This document shows positions 49,215 to 62,389 of a stretch of DNA of 64,000 bases, in pieces. The stretch covers positions 31,227,409-31,291,408 of the forward strand of contig NC_030854.1 of the NCBI RefSeq assembly GCF_000208745.1. The letters are read 5' to 3'. The first letter of the stretch is position 1. Each line of letters begins with the position of its first letter. A model generated the notes under the pieces. It did not search any database. It was given only the letters and a program-made list of their open reading frames with translations, and was not told where the DNA came from. Origin of the DNA: Theobroma cacao. Its lineage: Eukaryota > Streptophyta > Magnoliopsida > Malvales > Malvaceae. The position numbers were made by a program, and so were the translations under genes.

Positions 49215-49613
49215 GTATTTAATTAAGCTCTTAATACTTTTATTTTGAGTTAAAATAAGCTCTTAAAACAAATAGTTGACAAATTTTCATTAGTGAAAAT
49301 GTCACTTGTTATTTTATATTTATGTAGCACTAACATGACATTGATATGAAGAGTGAAAAATGCTATATGACCATATAATCAGGCCACATTATTATTTATT
49401 ATAATATATCAGCATGTTACATTTGTACCACGTTGGCATAGAATGAAAGTGTATTTGGATTAAAATCAACCACTAGTGATAAAGGTTTATTTGGATCAAA
49501 ATAAAATTATAAAAACTTATTTGGCTCAAAATAACAGTATAAGGCTTTCATTGGATGCAATAAAAGAATAATGGTTTATTTGAATTTTCTTAAATAGTTT
49601 AGGGGTTTTTTAA
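49160..49613. mobile_element. MITE with inverted repeats of about 50 bp
   Basis: The left arm (AAAAAGTTCTTGAACTATTC, then AAGAAAATAACAATAAACTC) matches the reverse complement of the right arm (AAAAAACCCCTAAACTATTT, then AAGAAAATTCAAATAAACCA) over about 50 bp. The interior is AT-rich without an ORF. No target duplication was certain, so the superfamily (perhaps Mutator-like) is open. 49614-50280 is AT-rich with no gene. Confidence 0.65.
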
Positions 49614-50334
49614 AATTTTATGCCAACGTATTTGATGAATGGGTGTTACTTGTCCAAATAGGAAAACACAAGAGGAATGAGATGACTATGAGTTAGACAT
49701 TTTTTTTTTCTTAATTATTATGGCAAAATTTAGATAAGATTCTTTAGATGTTGTTTTCACATTCTTTAAATAAGCACCCTATTTAATAATATTTTGGTAA
49801 AATAAAGTAAATGTAGGATTCATGTACATAATTTTGTTTACCTTATTTGTTCTTTTTAGGGTCAATCTTTGTGAAATATTAAATTTTAAAAATTTACATG
49901 TACATTAGAAAGATAGATTTTAAGGTGTCAAGTGGATAATGTAAAATCTGTTGCTCACCATTTATAATTTGTGGTTAATCACTTATCACCTAATATAGTT
50001 AACATGAAAAACTTTAATATATCCCCTAATTAGGAAGAAAAATTTAGTAAATATGGTAATCAAATATGGAAACGAAGGGCAGCATATGAAACGTGAGATT
50101 GAGTGGGAAATATTGTGACAGCATTTTATTCTATAAGTAGAGTACGTGTTTTCACCTTCTTTAAGTGGAACGCTCCAATCCATGATGATTACCTGATTGT
50201 GCATTAACCTTGAATAGGTGAATGTATATGATTGATTAGTAGAAGGAACGTGACATATATATATAGCACTGCTGTTTTCAAGCCTTCCTCACTCACAGAA
50301 ATTAATGAATTGATCTTTCTTTCAAAGTGGGAAG

Positions 50335-51834
50335 ATGTCAGCCCTGTCTGAGAGCGACCACTCCTTGATACATTCCCAGACAATGGAGTGGTTACTGTCG
50401 GACGACCCAATAGAGACTACCGAATCACATGATATCTCCGATTGGCTGATTTTAGTGCGCGGAGCTCGCGTTTCAAGCCCAATTAGAGAAGGTCTTAACG
50501 TCCACAGTGGCGAGCAACTTCGGCTCTTGACTAAGAATTTGAGACAAGTAATCAAGGTAAACTTTATTTCTTTATCTCTTAGTTTTTACTTTTAAGTATT
50601 TTCTCTTTCAAATCTATGTATGGAGTCATGCACGAAACAAAGGGATTGGCTTACTTTATAGATTTATCTGCGTTGATAGTAAAAATAATTTGAGTTTGAA
50701 TTTTACTTTCAAATGTAAAATTTTAGTTTGACAGATTGAATAATTTATCAATTTTGAGTTTTTAATGAAAAGAGAAGTTAAATGAATGATTTTGCAACAT
50801 ACATGGCATTGTAAGACACACTGATGGTTTTACATGTACAATTTTTATTTTTTGCAACAGCATGAGGTGAAAATGGTGAAGGAAAAAGAAGAATATCAAA
50901 TTCTCTACCCGACTCCAATATCATACCATGTGTCGCCGGAACATATTTCATTAAGCCAAAAGGTGATTATATCAATCATTATAATGTTTTCTTGCGTAAA
51001 ATTTGACTTTAACTTGATGCAGTTTTTATCCTTCTGATTCTATGAATAAAATTGCATTGAACAAAGCTTTCATATATGTAGCAATCGTGGGGATTGATAT
51101 TTGATAGTTAATAGTTCTTGGTATATTTGGTGTTGCAGGTTGGCTCATCCGCACAACAAGAAAAGAAGGAAAAACGAGCCAAGGCAACGTTGGTGGGAAG
51201 AAACAACACGTCTTTCAAGCTTCCCGATGAATGCATTGCTCATGCCATGAAATTTGAGGAGGTAATTACTTCTTCAATTCCCTGAAAACTTTAGTTCAAT
51301 ATTAATATACAACAAGAATTTTCTAGTATAATTGTATTCAATATTATAGGAGAAACTCCAAAAGTTAAAAGATCAGAAGGACAAAGTGTGTCAATATTCT
51401 CTTTTTGAGAGATTGGAGGGCTGGCGCATTGATCGAAAGAAGAGGCCCTACGGGGTGAACTTTGACATGGTAATTTAGTTTAATACAACATATATACCAT
51501 TTCTTAATAATTAAACTGCAGCAGTTTCAATTCTCAAAGTTCCATTCTAGTTGCTTGTTGTTTTGACTTTATAATGATGATGGCTTTTGTGCAGTACTTT
51601 GAACATGAGAAGTCCAAAGCAAAATTTAGATCAGTTACTGAAGTTATCAAGTTTATATTGCATGGGGCTTATCCGAAGAATAAGCAAAATTCAAAGCAAG
51701 GCAAATTAGAAGAAAGATCCGGTGGTAAGTTTGAGTGTTTAGAAAGAGTTAATTTGATGGAAATTTAATTATTTTTTTTCTAGTAATTGTACACTGCAAC
51801 TGCAATCTTTTTAGGTGCCACCACCAGGATATGA
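50335..51834 (+). CDS. Methyl-CpG-binding domain protein, copy 2
   Basis: Exons 50335-50556, 50861-50962, 51139-51261, 51350-51469, 51595-51724 and 51815-51834 join in frame to 238 residues. Exons 2-6 have the same lengths and phases as copy 1, and exon 1 is two codons longer. The MBD (EGWRIDRKKRPYGVNFDMYF, then KAKFRSVTEVIKFI) keeps the Arg, Asp, Tyr and Arg that correspond to DNA-contact residues. Most differences from copy 1 are missense changes in exons 1 and 2, while reading frames and all splice sites are intact, so both copies look expressible. A TATATATATATA stretch precedes the gene at about 50254-50265. As in copy 1, an alternative acceptor 13 nt into the last exon would change the C-terminus. 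Confidence 0.8.
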
Positions 51835-52072
51835 AGAACTGATCATGTGTTGATATTTCATTGCAAATCCCTAATGAAGTTTTGAGTCCATGGCAAGGAG
51901 GAAATTTTAAAAGTTTTAGATTCTATGTCATGTATGTTTTGAAATGCTTCACATGTATATAAATGAAGTGATTTTTATTTTTACATGCAATCTCGTAAGA
52001 GTACTCTATTCAACAAGTATCTAGAGAAACAATATAACCAAACTTTTCGACTTTATATTTGAGGAGCTTTAC

Positions 52073-52369
52073 CTCATTAATCACCCCATTTTCTAACTCA
52101 ATCCATGCGTATGGAAGCTTGCAGTCTATTAGCTTCTTGAAAGGATTAGAACAAAACAAGAAAAAACAAAGGAAATGAAATGAAAAACCCATGACACCGA
52201 CAATGGTGTCCATGATGTCAAACAGCAATATGGGAAGCTTCCTGTTGTTGGTTTTGTTGTTTAAGGAAGCGGCCATGCTGTTGGGATTCAAGGCCATCCT
52301 GTTTCTGGGGTGTTTAGGAAGTAGTTTTGGAGTGAAGCAGACTGTTGGTGCTCTCATCAATGGAGCCAT
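52073..52369 (-). pseudogene. FHY1-like HAD gene, 5' relic (block B)
   Basis: From the ATG at 52369 the first 57 codons parallel exon 1 of the intact gene (MAPLMRAPTVCF..., then LPILLFDIMDTIV). A deletion then removes the RDPFYHDIPAFF segment and the exon 1 donor, so translation runs on into intron sequence. Exon 2 remnants end at a GT donor at 52071-52072. Exons 3-7 are missing; MBD copy 2 follows instead. The same deletion in block C shows the two relics share an ancestor. Confidence 0.85.
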
Positions 52370-53281
52370 TCAAAATCTTTTTAACATAAACGTGGGGAAG
52401 AATGCCAATCTTTTGGATTTTCTGTTTCAATTACCATCCAAGCAGCCTACCAGGAAATATGGCTCAATGATTTGTAGCACACTCTGGGTTTGCTTGGGGC
52501 TTCGGGCTTTGCACTTGTTGGATCCATGTGGGTATTTCTGAAGAAATGCCTTGTCCCAATCTGTTTATATATTTTATCATGTGAGAACACCAATATCAGA
52601 TAAATTTTTTTTTTTCATTTGCAAAATTCTACTTAAATCATTTTGTGTAGTACTTGATCGTAATTCGAAGATTTTTTCTTAAATTATCTTTTGATGGAAC
52701 TGGTTTCTTGTTTTTTTAAAAAATAAAATTAAGAGCATATATTGAATAATATCAATATGGAGTATTGATAAAATTTGAATCTAAAAATCATTTATATCTA
52801 GATAAGTGACTTTATCAACTGAATCTGCTGTTACTGAAATTTATTTTAAAAAATAAAAAAATAAATCATTTACAATAATTCTCAAATTAATTAGTTTCTC
52901 ATTCTTTTCAACTTACAGGTATGTAAGAATGGACTCACAAGTACCAAGGATCTTTTGATTGCAATCTTTGCTGAACATAGCAATTAGTTTATATCAGTCC
53001 AAGCACTTGAATTCAAATATTTTCTCACTTACAATATTAGACTTTTTTCTTTTTCAATCTTCTTCTCATAATGTGGCTTCCAAAATCCACAAATTTGTTG
53101 TTTTGCCGTAAGCTTGTTTGTTTTATATTGAAAAGATTGTAAGATGGGTACAAAGACCAGAATCAATTGAAAGTTAGTTAAAATCCATTGATTACATCGT
53201 CAACATGCATAGAACCATCCAAAATCACCAAAGATTCCACAGCCCTATATCCACAAAAGCTATAATCTTTCAAACCGACTC

Positions 53282-53288
53282 TATAAAT
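53282..53288 (+). promoter_or_regulatory. TATA box of PR-10 copy 3
   Basis: TATAAAT lies about 110 bp before the ATG, in the conserved PR-10 promoter block (about 52960-53393). Confidence 0.75.
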
Positions 53289-53393
53289 ACTGCACTTTTA
53301 GTTTCAAATCTACACGAATCAAAAGTCTCCTTTGCTAACTAAATCAATCAATTCTCACTCTTCATTTCATCATTTCTACTACTGTCAGTAATC

Positions 53394-54074
53394 ATGGGTG
53401 TTTTCACTTATGAATCTGAGGTTGTTGCCGCAATCCCACCAGCCAAGATGTTTAAGGCTTGTATCCTTGATGGTGACAAGCTCATCCCAAAGATTGTTCC
53501 TCAGGCTTTTAAGAATGTTGAGTACATTGAAGGCAATGGTGAGCCTGGAAGCATCAAGAAGGTTACTTTTGGAGAAGGTTAGTGATTTATCTCAACATTG
53601 GAAACCAGGATTTTCAAAATATAAGATTTCAAGTTCTAAACCGCTGAAGTATCCTTTTAGAAATTAAATACTTTGAATCATTACTAAGGATATCCTTTTA
53701 TTTGTGAAAAAAAAAATGGTTATTGTCCAAAGAAGTAATAACTATAGTCTTTATTTCCCTTAATGTCTGCACCTGCAGGAAGCCAATTCAATTACATGAT
53801 AGAGAAGGTAGAGGCACTGGACAAAGATAATTTTGTGTACAGCTACAGTGTGATCGAAGGTGATGCTTTGATGAAAACACTTGAGAAAATCACTTACGAG
53901 ACCAAATTGGAGCCATCTCCAGCTGGGGGATCCATATGCAAAACCACTAGTAAATATTACACCATCGGTGACTTTGAGATTAAGGAAGAGGGTATCAAGG
54001 CCGGCAAAGAAAAGGCCCTGGGAATATTCAAGGCCGTTGAAGCCTACCTCCTGGCAAATCCTGACGCCTATTGA
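53394..54074 (+). CDS. PR-10/Bet v 1 family protein, copy 3 (intact)
   Basis: Exon 1 (53394-53577) and exon 2 (53779-54074) join to 159 residues with the family's single intron in the FGEG glycine codon. The P-loop [10 protein letters not shown], the central [19 protein letters not shown] and the C-terminal helix ending LLANPDAY are all present. It differs from copy 2 at only a handful of residues (for example Val-Ala for Ile-Thr near residue 11, Lys-Thr for Asn-Thr at MKTLEK). A cytosolic ligand-binding defence protein is the likely role, as for copy 2; the ligand is unknown. Confidence 0.95.
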
Positions 54075-54339
54075 AAACCCCAACATTAATACTTCAATGG
54101 TCATAATTACATTATGGAAGTGAATTTTCTTTGTTTTGCCTTTTAGCTTTGCAATAATTGGCCACAGCGTCATGACCACCGAGAAGCTTGTATTAAATGA
54201 AGGAGCATAAAAAATATATTTTGCTTGAAATTGTCGTGTAATCAAGTGATATCCACTGCAAATGAGTGGTTAAATTATCTATTTTTTCCCCTCAATCAGT
54301 ACTGATATTTTATTAGAAATAATGACGGAACAAAGAGCC

Positions 54340-56850
54340 ATTATTGCTTACAACCAATACATACACCTGAGTAAGAGCAATAAGTACATCAAATGCAATA
54401 GAAATCACGCCTGAAAGAAATAACAACTAAATCACCTACATTTGGATAAATAGCATATCGCCAAAGCCTGCCAACAATATCTCAAAAGTCACTTGAGGAA
54501 CTCACCACCATGCATAGAACATTTCCTCCTCATCCATCCCAAATTTCATTACAACAGCCATGGTAGTAACCTCCCTAAAAGAGGTATGGATAAATCGAAT
54601 ACAGCCAATATTTGCGCAAAGTCGATTGATGGCATTAAACGTTCTCCACGCATTCCATGGTCTTTGGACTCCTTCTAGCACCCAAGAAATAACAACCTTG
54701 GAATCTATTTCCACTATGAGCTTATACGAACCCACCGAAGATGTAAAAGCGAAGAGCTTCAAAGCGTTATAAATTGCCATTAATTCAACAACATTTGAAT
54801 CTTGAATGCCCAAAGGGTCATAGAAAACACCCTTCACGTGACCTTGAGAGTCATGAAGACCCCTTGCGCAACTAGCTGGACTCGATTTTCCATGGGTTGA
54901 ACTGTCTAGATTAAATTTCAGCTCTATATATCGGGAGGGGACCAATATAAACCACAACATGCTTCTGATTGCTATTAAGGTACTCAGTTTTTTTATGGTT
55001 CAACCCACCATCTATTCTCCTTGAAAGCTTCATTCGCTCCACTAGCCTTAATCCAAAACATCAATCACATTTTGATAAAGAACATCACTTCTTCCCTATC
55101 CCGTTTCTTTTTGTTAAAAACCGAGTCATTGTGAGCTAACCATAACGACCAAAAGGTTGCTCCACAAACCATCATCCATCTACACTTGCTAATCTCTTTC
55201 CGCCAACTACCTTCCCATGTCATAATGAGCATTTCCACTGACTAAGGGCATACCCAAGAGAGGTTCCACCATTTCAAAACCCATCCCCAAACCATCAGCC
55301 AAAATAACAGGACATTAGCACATGATCGCTATTCTCCTCTTGGATGCCACACCACACACATAACAAGTTATTATCATGAAATTGCAGGCCCTATGATTTA
55401 AAAGGTATTTCGTAGGGGTACATCGAAGGATAGCTAGCCATAGAAAATCTTGTACCTTCATGGGAATAGTAAGTTGCCATATTGACTTAAACCAAACTCC
55501 TTGGTCCTCTTCTGTTGCCATTAACTCCAACATTCCCCGAACATCCCTTGGTTGAGAATATCCCTTTTGGGTCATAAGACCAAATCAATTTATCCACCTT
55601 GTTGTCCATAAGTGTAATTCCTTGAAGCAAATGAATTAACTCTTATAATAAATGTGCTTCCCATTGAAAGAGTCAACGTCCGAATGAGATGTCCCATTCA
55701 CCTTTGCAGCATAGCTTACAAACTTTACTTTTATTCTCAAGTACTATCGAAGAGAGTTTCGAGAAAGCAATGTTCAATGGTTTATTTGTGAGCCAATTAT
55801 CGAGCCAAAAGAAAACACATCTACCATTACTAATAATTTATATGCAGCCTAGTTACCAACAAGTTTCTCCCACCCTTCTATCACAGGAAGTTTTACAATA
55901 TGTCTTCATACAGTTGATATCATCACTAAATTGGAAAATGATGTAACCCACTGAAATTTATCCACACCATATTTCTCCACTAATAACCTCCTCCACAAAG
56001 CATTCTTTTCATGGCCATACCTCCACCACCACATGCTCAACAAAGCCAAGTATTTTATAAGAAAGGTTAGCAATTCCTAACCCACCTTTAGCTTTAGGTT
56101 TGCAAACAACTTGCCATCTAACCTTAACAATATTTCTCTTATCTGATGAATTACCCCATAAAAAAATCTTTCCTCAGTTGGTCAAATTGTTAGATAACCA
56201 CTTTTGGGGCAAGGAATATGGATAAGTGATAAACTATGAGGGAATTTAGCACTGAATTTATAAGTTCAATTTTACTTGTGTTGGCATAAAGCGGGTCGAC
56301 TCTTAAATTTACTGATTATCAGTTCCCATGTTCTCATGCTGCTTAGATTAGCATCCAAAGGGATACTTAATTAAGAGAATGACAAAAACCCAACACCACA
56401 CCCAAGGATGTTGGCCATTTCTTGGCAAACATTAGTTGGAACTCCCACTTGATAAATTAATGATTTAGCAAAACTAATATAAAGACCGAAGGATAACTAA
56501 AAGCACTGAAAAAGACAATGAATATTCACAACCCCTTAAGTGTCTCCCTTAAGAAAGAGAATAGTGCCATTAGCAAATTGTAAGTGTGATAGTCTCATAC
56601 CTGACATCGTAACAAGAATACCTCTAAGAAGATTAAGCCCCTATACCTGGGTCAACAGCAAATGGAGAACCTCAACCACCAAAATGTATAAAAAAGGGGA
56701 TAGTTGATCACCTTGGCACAAGCCATCCTTATAGAAGATTCTTGTGTATCAAAATCGTTACTATTCACCAATACAATGAGCCTGAAATCCTTAAAAAAGG
56801 AAGGGTTAGAGAGTTTCGATATTAAAGGTGATGAAAGTTGAATTGAGGTA
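54340..56850 (-). mobile_element. LINE RT C-terminus, zf-RVT and RNase H, block B
   Basis: Reading right to left: decayed RT palm (FANGTILFLKGDT), the WQVVCKPKAKGGLGIANL linker, zf-RVT (55575-55315, GVWFKSIWQLTIPMKVQDFL) and an almost complete RNase H (54960-54502, LKFNLDSSTHGKSSPASCAR, then DSNVVELMAIYNALKLFAFT and LIVEIDSKVVISWVLEG). RNase H is far better kept than in block A. The RT parts carry stops. Confidence 0.88.
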
Positions 56851-59520
56851 TTTTTCTAGTTTATAACACCTCATAAATGTTGGTGTATTTTCAGAAAAAA
56901 AGTTATGTCTCTTCTTATGTAAAGTTTTAAATGAAAGTTATGTTTTTTCATATGAAAAGTTGTGATTATTGGAAAGTCACATCAATTGAGAGGTTATGTC
57001 ACATAATGTAGCATAATGTGATTATTGGATTGTAAGTAGTTTTTTATGTGAAAAGTTATATCTCTTGGTAAAGTGACATTTGAAAAATCACATCTAAATT
57101 CAAAGGTTATGGAAAAGCACCACCACTTAAAAGTTTAAGTATGAAAAATTATCTTTTCATATTGTAGCTCAAAGGTTATCTCTTATGATATAAACAGTTA
57201 TATTTTCATAAGGTAATTATTAGAGTAATATCTTTATCCAAAAGTTGTACTTTGCAAATTCGAAAGTTTCTTTAAGGCATTGATGTGCCTTAGTGAAAAG
57301 TTGTGTCTTTAAAGAAAAGAAACTTACAAGTCTGTGTAAAGGACTTGCTACCAACCATTTTGGAAACCAAACAAACAAGACAAGACCAGAAAATAAAGAG
57401 TAAGAGAGGTGTTATATTCTTAAAAAAATAAACATAAACACTTTATGTTCCCTTCATCTACTAAAAGAGTCTAAATTTTTTATAACATAAAATAGGCTCT
57501 AAAGCTAAACAACTTTACAACCCCCGAGTGTGTCTAGAAATCTACTCTCATAAAGTATAAGACAAAGTTAAACATTGGCTTCATTGTATCCCTCAAGCTA
57601 TTCCCATAATTCCCCTAATTAAAAGCATCGAAAAAGGTGATGAATATTTACCCATTCCATATAGAGTGGTAAGAGCAAAATAAGTCTTAAAGATAGCATC
57701 AATTCAAGGCATGCATTGAAGTCAATTTTACCAATTCCTTTTGAATTCCAACTAAACCCCTTTTACACCAACAATAAATTCAACAACAAACTTATTAGAT
57801 ATGTGTTAGCTTAATAATAATGAGGAAAATATCCAAGAGATGGGTGAATTGGATTTTCAAAAATTCTTTCTAACAAATCAAACTTTGAAGCTTAATGGCA
57901 AGCTTTTCAAATTTGTTTTTTCTTCAAAACAAACCAAAAGAAGTGAACAAACAAGTTGAAAACAAATTTTAAAACTCTTCAAAACAAAGTATGCAAACAT
58001 ATCAAAAAAGATTTAAGGAGTGAGTAAAAGAATAAGTTCAAAAACAAATATTTAAATCCTTTGAAGATTGAGTTGAAAAACATTCAAATCTCTTCAGTAT
58101 AAAGTGAAAACATACAAGTATAAATGTGAAAGTGAGTGAGTTGTGAGTTTCAAAAATTTCTTCAAAGTAAAAAATATAAGTTGGAGAAGAAGGGAAATTC
58201 TCTAAACTCTTCAAAGCAAAGTGAACAAATATATCAAAGTGAACAAAAAATGAAATGAAGATTGAGTTAGAGTAAAAGCAACTTTAAAAACAAATATTCA
58301 AATCTTTTCGCAGAAAAATAAATTACATGTGCGAGTCAGTGAAGAGTAAAGAGAAAAAGGCACAAGTTCAAGAGTAAGAAGAAGAGAAAAGACACAAACG
58401 ATTTATAGAGGTTCGGTCCTCTCCATAAACACCTACATCCTTTCCTTGGACTAACTAAGGAACTTAAAATTCACTATAAAAACTACTTTTTAAATGATCA
58501 AGCATAACCTTTCCAAACCATTACTTTTCATGAATTAAGCATAACCTTTACAAACCACTACTTTTCATAGATAAAGCATAACCTCTACCTTTTAAAGATC
58601 AAGCATAACTATTGTCTTTTCAAGGATCAAGCATAACCTTTTCAACACTACCTTTTAGGGTTTAGGCATAACCTCTCTCTCTCTCACAAGGTTGAAGCAA
58701 ATATATCGCTAAAAGGTGAATTTTGCTGAATAAGTATATGGAGGAAGAGTATAAAAATGATTACAAAAGATAAGAGTGAAAGCACAAGGAGTTGAAGCTC
58801 AAGTATAGCTTACAAGCTTTTCGAAAGAATATGAGTAGCTTGCTCTAACCTAGTTTTTCTCTCTTTTTGATCTTCTTCTTCATTTCATTTGATCCTTAAT
58901 CAAATGATTTTTTTCTTAGCTCTTCTTTAACCCAAAATGTGTTGAAAAAGTCAAAACTAGCAGTTTTTCTTGTCTTTTTTGTGTCTAACGACTTTTTTTG
59001 GAGTTTGAGAATAGATTCTTCATTCTTCATATATTAATTCTTCTTTGGTCTAAAGCTTTTTTCTTTTTGAGAATTAATTTTTCATTCTTGAGATATCGGT
59101 TCCTCTTCTTCTGAGAATCAATTCTTCATTCTTTAGATATCGATTTTTTGTGCTTATTTTTCTACCCAGACTTGCGAAAATCGACTGCGTGACTATTGGG
59201 AATCGATTCTTGAGCTTTCAAAAGCTTGTTTAAGTATTCCATCTTGCAAGAATCTATGTTTCCTTTTCAGCAGTTGATTCCTCTTGCTTAAACTTGAGAT
59301 TTAAAGTGTATAAAAGATTTTTCTTTTCACAAAACAACTTTAAATACAAGTTTAAATGTCAATTAAGTAAGGAAACGTAAAAACGTATCAAAAGTATTCA
59401 AGGATCACTCAAGCTATTCAAGGATCACTTAGAGAAGAAATTTTGATAATTTTTGTCATGTTAAAACTCTAATCATTTTCAAACTATTAAAGCTAACAAA
59501 AATCCAATATTTTCTCTCCC
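56850..59520. mobile_element. Insert within the LINE RT, LTR-like, block B
   Basis: This is the counterpart of 41830-44580 in block A: AAAGTTATGT-rich stretch, TGTTAGCTTAATAATAATGA at 57804, GGTTCGGTCCTCTCC and the AAGCATAACC array at about 58470-58646. It lacks the SINE. No coding domain seen. Confidence 0.4.
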
Positions 59521-59950
59521 ACAATTGCTTATGACTTAGTAAAGAAGTTGAAATTATAACCATTTGGCCTGAGGCTTTGGAACCATCACACTTTCATATT
59601 GTACATTTTAACTTAGTCATCCAAATAAGCAACTCCAATCTTTTAGCATCCACCTTGCTTAACCTCTTGAAGGGAGGCCTCTAAAAGGTTGGTCTTTGCC
59701 ATTGTTCCCTATGGAACAAGCTTTGGAAATGTTCCACTATTGCTTCCCTAATAACCTTCAAGTTCAAAATCCATACACTATTGCGTACAATGCCCCAAAT
59801 AAAATTCTTCCTTGCTTTAGCTGTTACTTTACATTGAAAAAATTTTGGTATTTCTATCACCCTTGTTAATCTAACAAAAGTGCTTTTTTTTTCTCCATAT
59901 AGATTCAATTTCTACAAGAAAATTTTTGCTAGAAATTTACAATAATAGGA
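59520..59950 (-). mobile_element. LINE RT N-terminal region, block B
   Basis: The minus-strand frame 59908-59681 ends in an IREAIVEHFQSLFHREQW-type motif, which normally lies just before LINE RT. It is followed toward 59540 by a decayed CDGSKASGPNGYNFNFF, the start of the RT fingers. Block A has lost the first part. 59950-60720 holds nothing I can name. Confidence 0.7.
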
Positions 59951-60724
59951 TACAAAAATAACATGCATTTAAGCAAGTTTGGGCTTAGGCTAATTGTATT
60001 TTGTTTGTTAATCATGTTGACATGGTTAAAATACAAATGTCAAACTAGCTTAACCAGTCTAAGACACATTTAAAATATGATTAGTTAATCGTGTTATCTT
60101 ATATCAATATAACTCGTGACCCATTTATTACCCATTTCGTGTATCCAAAAGTTGTTTTTACTAATAGGTCTCAATTGGAACCCCTTTTGGTAAAGATGTG
60201 AATGGATGGGTTGTGGTGATATTTGTTCTTTTTGAGTAAAATTAGCCTTGGTGTGCACAAACGTCCTGCAACGGTGAAGACACATCTTGTTGCATTACTT
60301 TGAGTTGCAACGGGTGGCAGAGCTAGTTAAGCAATTGGATGTAGCTACCAAAAACATGTTTACTTTAGCTGTCTACTTGGATATAGCCAATGTAGTCAAT
60401 CGTGTAGTATAGGGGAAAAGGTAGGGTTTTTGTTGTGTTGTTTAAGAAATATGAACATATGGTGCTTGTATACATGTTTACTTTAGTTGTCTACCAAGAA
60501 AGTGCTTTGTAATTTTTGTAATTGATTTATACAAATAAAAAAAATGATTAATAAAAAAATCTTTCACATTTTTGAATAAATAAGTGAGATGCTAGTCACA
60601 TATTTCATAGATAGATATTAGGCTTGCATTATGTTTAATTTTTGTAAGTGTTTTATATAATCAATGATATATTGATATTAATGTTTAAAAAAATTCACAA
60701 AAATATAAATTGATTTTTTTTGTT

Positions 60725-62380
60725 ACGTTGAGGAGCTGAATATTGGCATGGATTATATATTTACATACATAAAAATAAATAGATGAAATTTGAAATTAAA
60801 AAAAAAAGAAAATGCTAATGAGAATATGTGCTATTTTGTCATTAGATTGATCGTACAAAAAAAGTAAGTATTAAGTCTATTAATTCAATTAACTAACATT
60901 AAACTTTTTAATCAACCCAATCTGATATAAAGAACTTAACTGACTTTCTGAACCAAAATAATCATTTTAATTGAACTCATCGAATCAAAGTAATCGACTT
61001 TTGTCGGCTAAGTTGGTTAAGTTATTTTTAACTAGCTTTTTAACCAATTGAATTAATTGAATCAAAATAATCACTTTTGTCAGCTAAGTTGGTTATGTCA
61101 GTTTTAACCAAATTAATCATTTTAACTGATTTCCTGAGTTCCCAACATTTCATTGCCTCGAATAGTATGATGTTATTTCGATTCATAACATCACTATCTG
61201 TAAATGATGTATTTACCATATTATCCTCATCTTCTTCAAATTCTTATGTGAATTTCTTATTCTTTCTCCCTTTTTTCTTTTTTCGCCTTTTTCCCTTATT
61301 CACTCCACTTGTTTTTGCCTCAATATCTGTTATCAAACCCACCTTCTAATTTTTTAGTTTTGTTGCCCATGAAATTTCTTACAAGTACTCTTTCTTTCTC
61401 TATTCTGTTTTTCCATCCTTTTTTTTTCATTTGTTTTTTGCTTGGGCCTCTTTTTCTCACAACTTAGGCTTTTTTCTCGCTCCTCGTTTCTCAACCTTCC
61501 TATATTTGATTGGACTTGTGCATTCTCCATGGGCTCCTCTTTTGCATTACTCAACCCCACAATATCTTGGGCTTCACCGAATTGTTCCTCTTCACTATTA
61601 GCTTTGACCTAATCTTTTTGTTTGAGCCCATGTTCTTTTTTCCAAACCATCTCACTTTCTTTATTTGCTTGGCTTTTTTCTTGAATTCCTTTATTATTTT
61701 TAAAGCCCATCTCCATTTCCTCTAATTCTTCCTTTCTCTTCTTATCTAGATTTCATTTCCTCTTTCTCTTTTTTCTTTCAATATTTTCCTATCTTGCTTC
61801 TATAATAGTGTCCCCTTTTATGCCCTCTTTTTAGTCAACTTTCTATGAATGTTCCTTTGTCATTTGACTTTGGTTGCTCCCTTTTTCAAAGTTGCTTCTC
61901 AAGTTGTTAGGAAGACCATTTGAATTTGAATTGCATTGTTTTCCCTCACCTTTCCTCACTTTCTTGCACAATCAAGTTTTACCAATTCAATCATTTCCAC
62001 TTCATTCATACTAGACATGTCAACTCTTTTTTCCTCTTCATTTCCACTGCCCTTTAATTTTTTTGAACTTGATATCTCCCAGGGTGAATTTTCAGTGTTG
62101 TTTATGGAGTTCTTTTCTTCTACCTGCGCGTCTTTCTCTATTAATTGTATTTTATTTCTAAGAAGCTTATAAACCCTTCCCTTAACTTTAAGTTCCATAA
62201 TCTCTTTTATTCTTTCATTCTCATAAGTTGAGACCAGTAACATTCATTGACTGTAACTCCTTTTGTTCAATGTACTATCCTCAACCAAAACTAGTTCACC
62301 CTAATAGTTGGAAATGTTTTGAATAGTTTCATAGCTCCAACATGAGTTGGTACTCCTTTCACCGTCACCCATTTGTGTTT
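60725..62380 (-). mobile_element. LINE ORF1-like region, block B
   Basis: The frame 62243-61956 on the minus strand has ENERIKEIMELKVKGRVYKL followed by an acidic/basic tail (PWEISSSKKLKGSGNEEEKR). It matches 44820-46608 in block A. Confidence 0.6.
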
Positions 62381-62389
62381 TTTGAAAAA

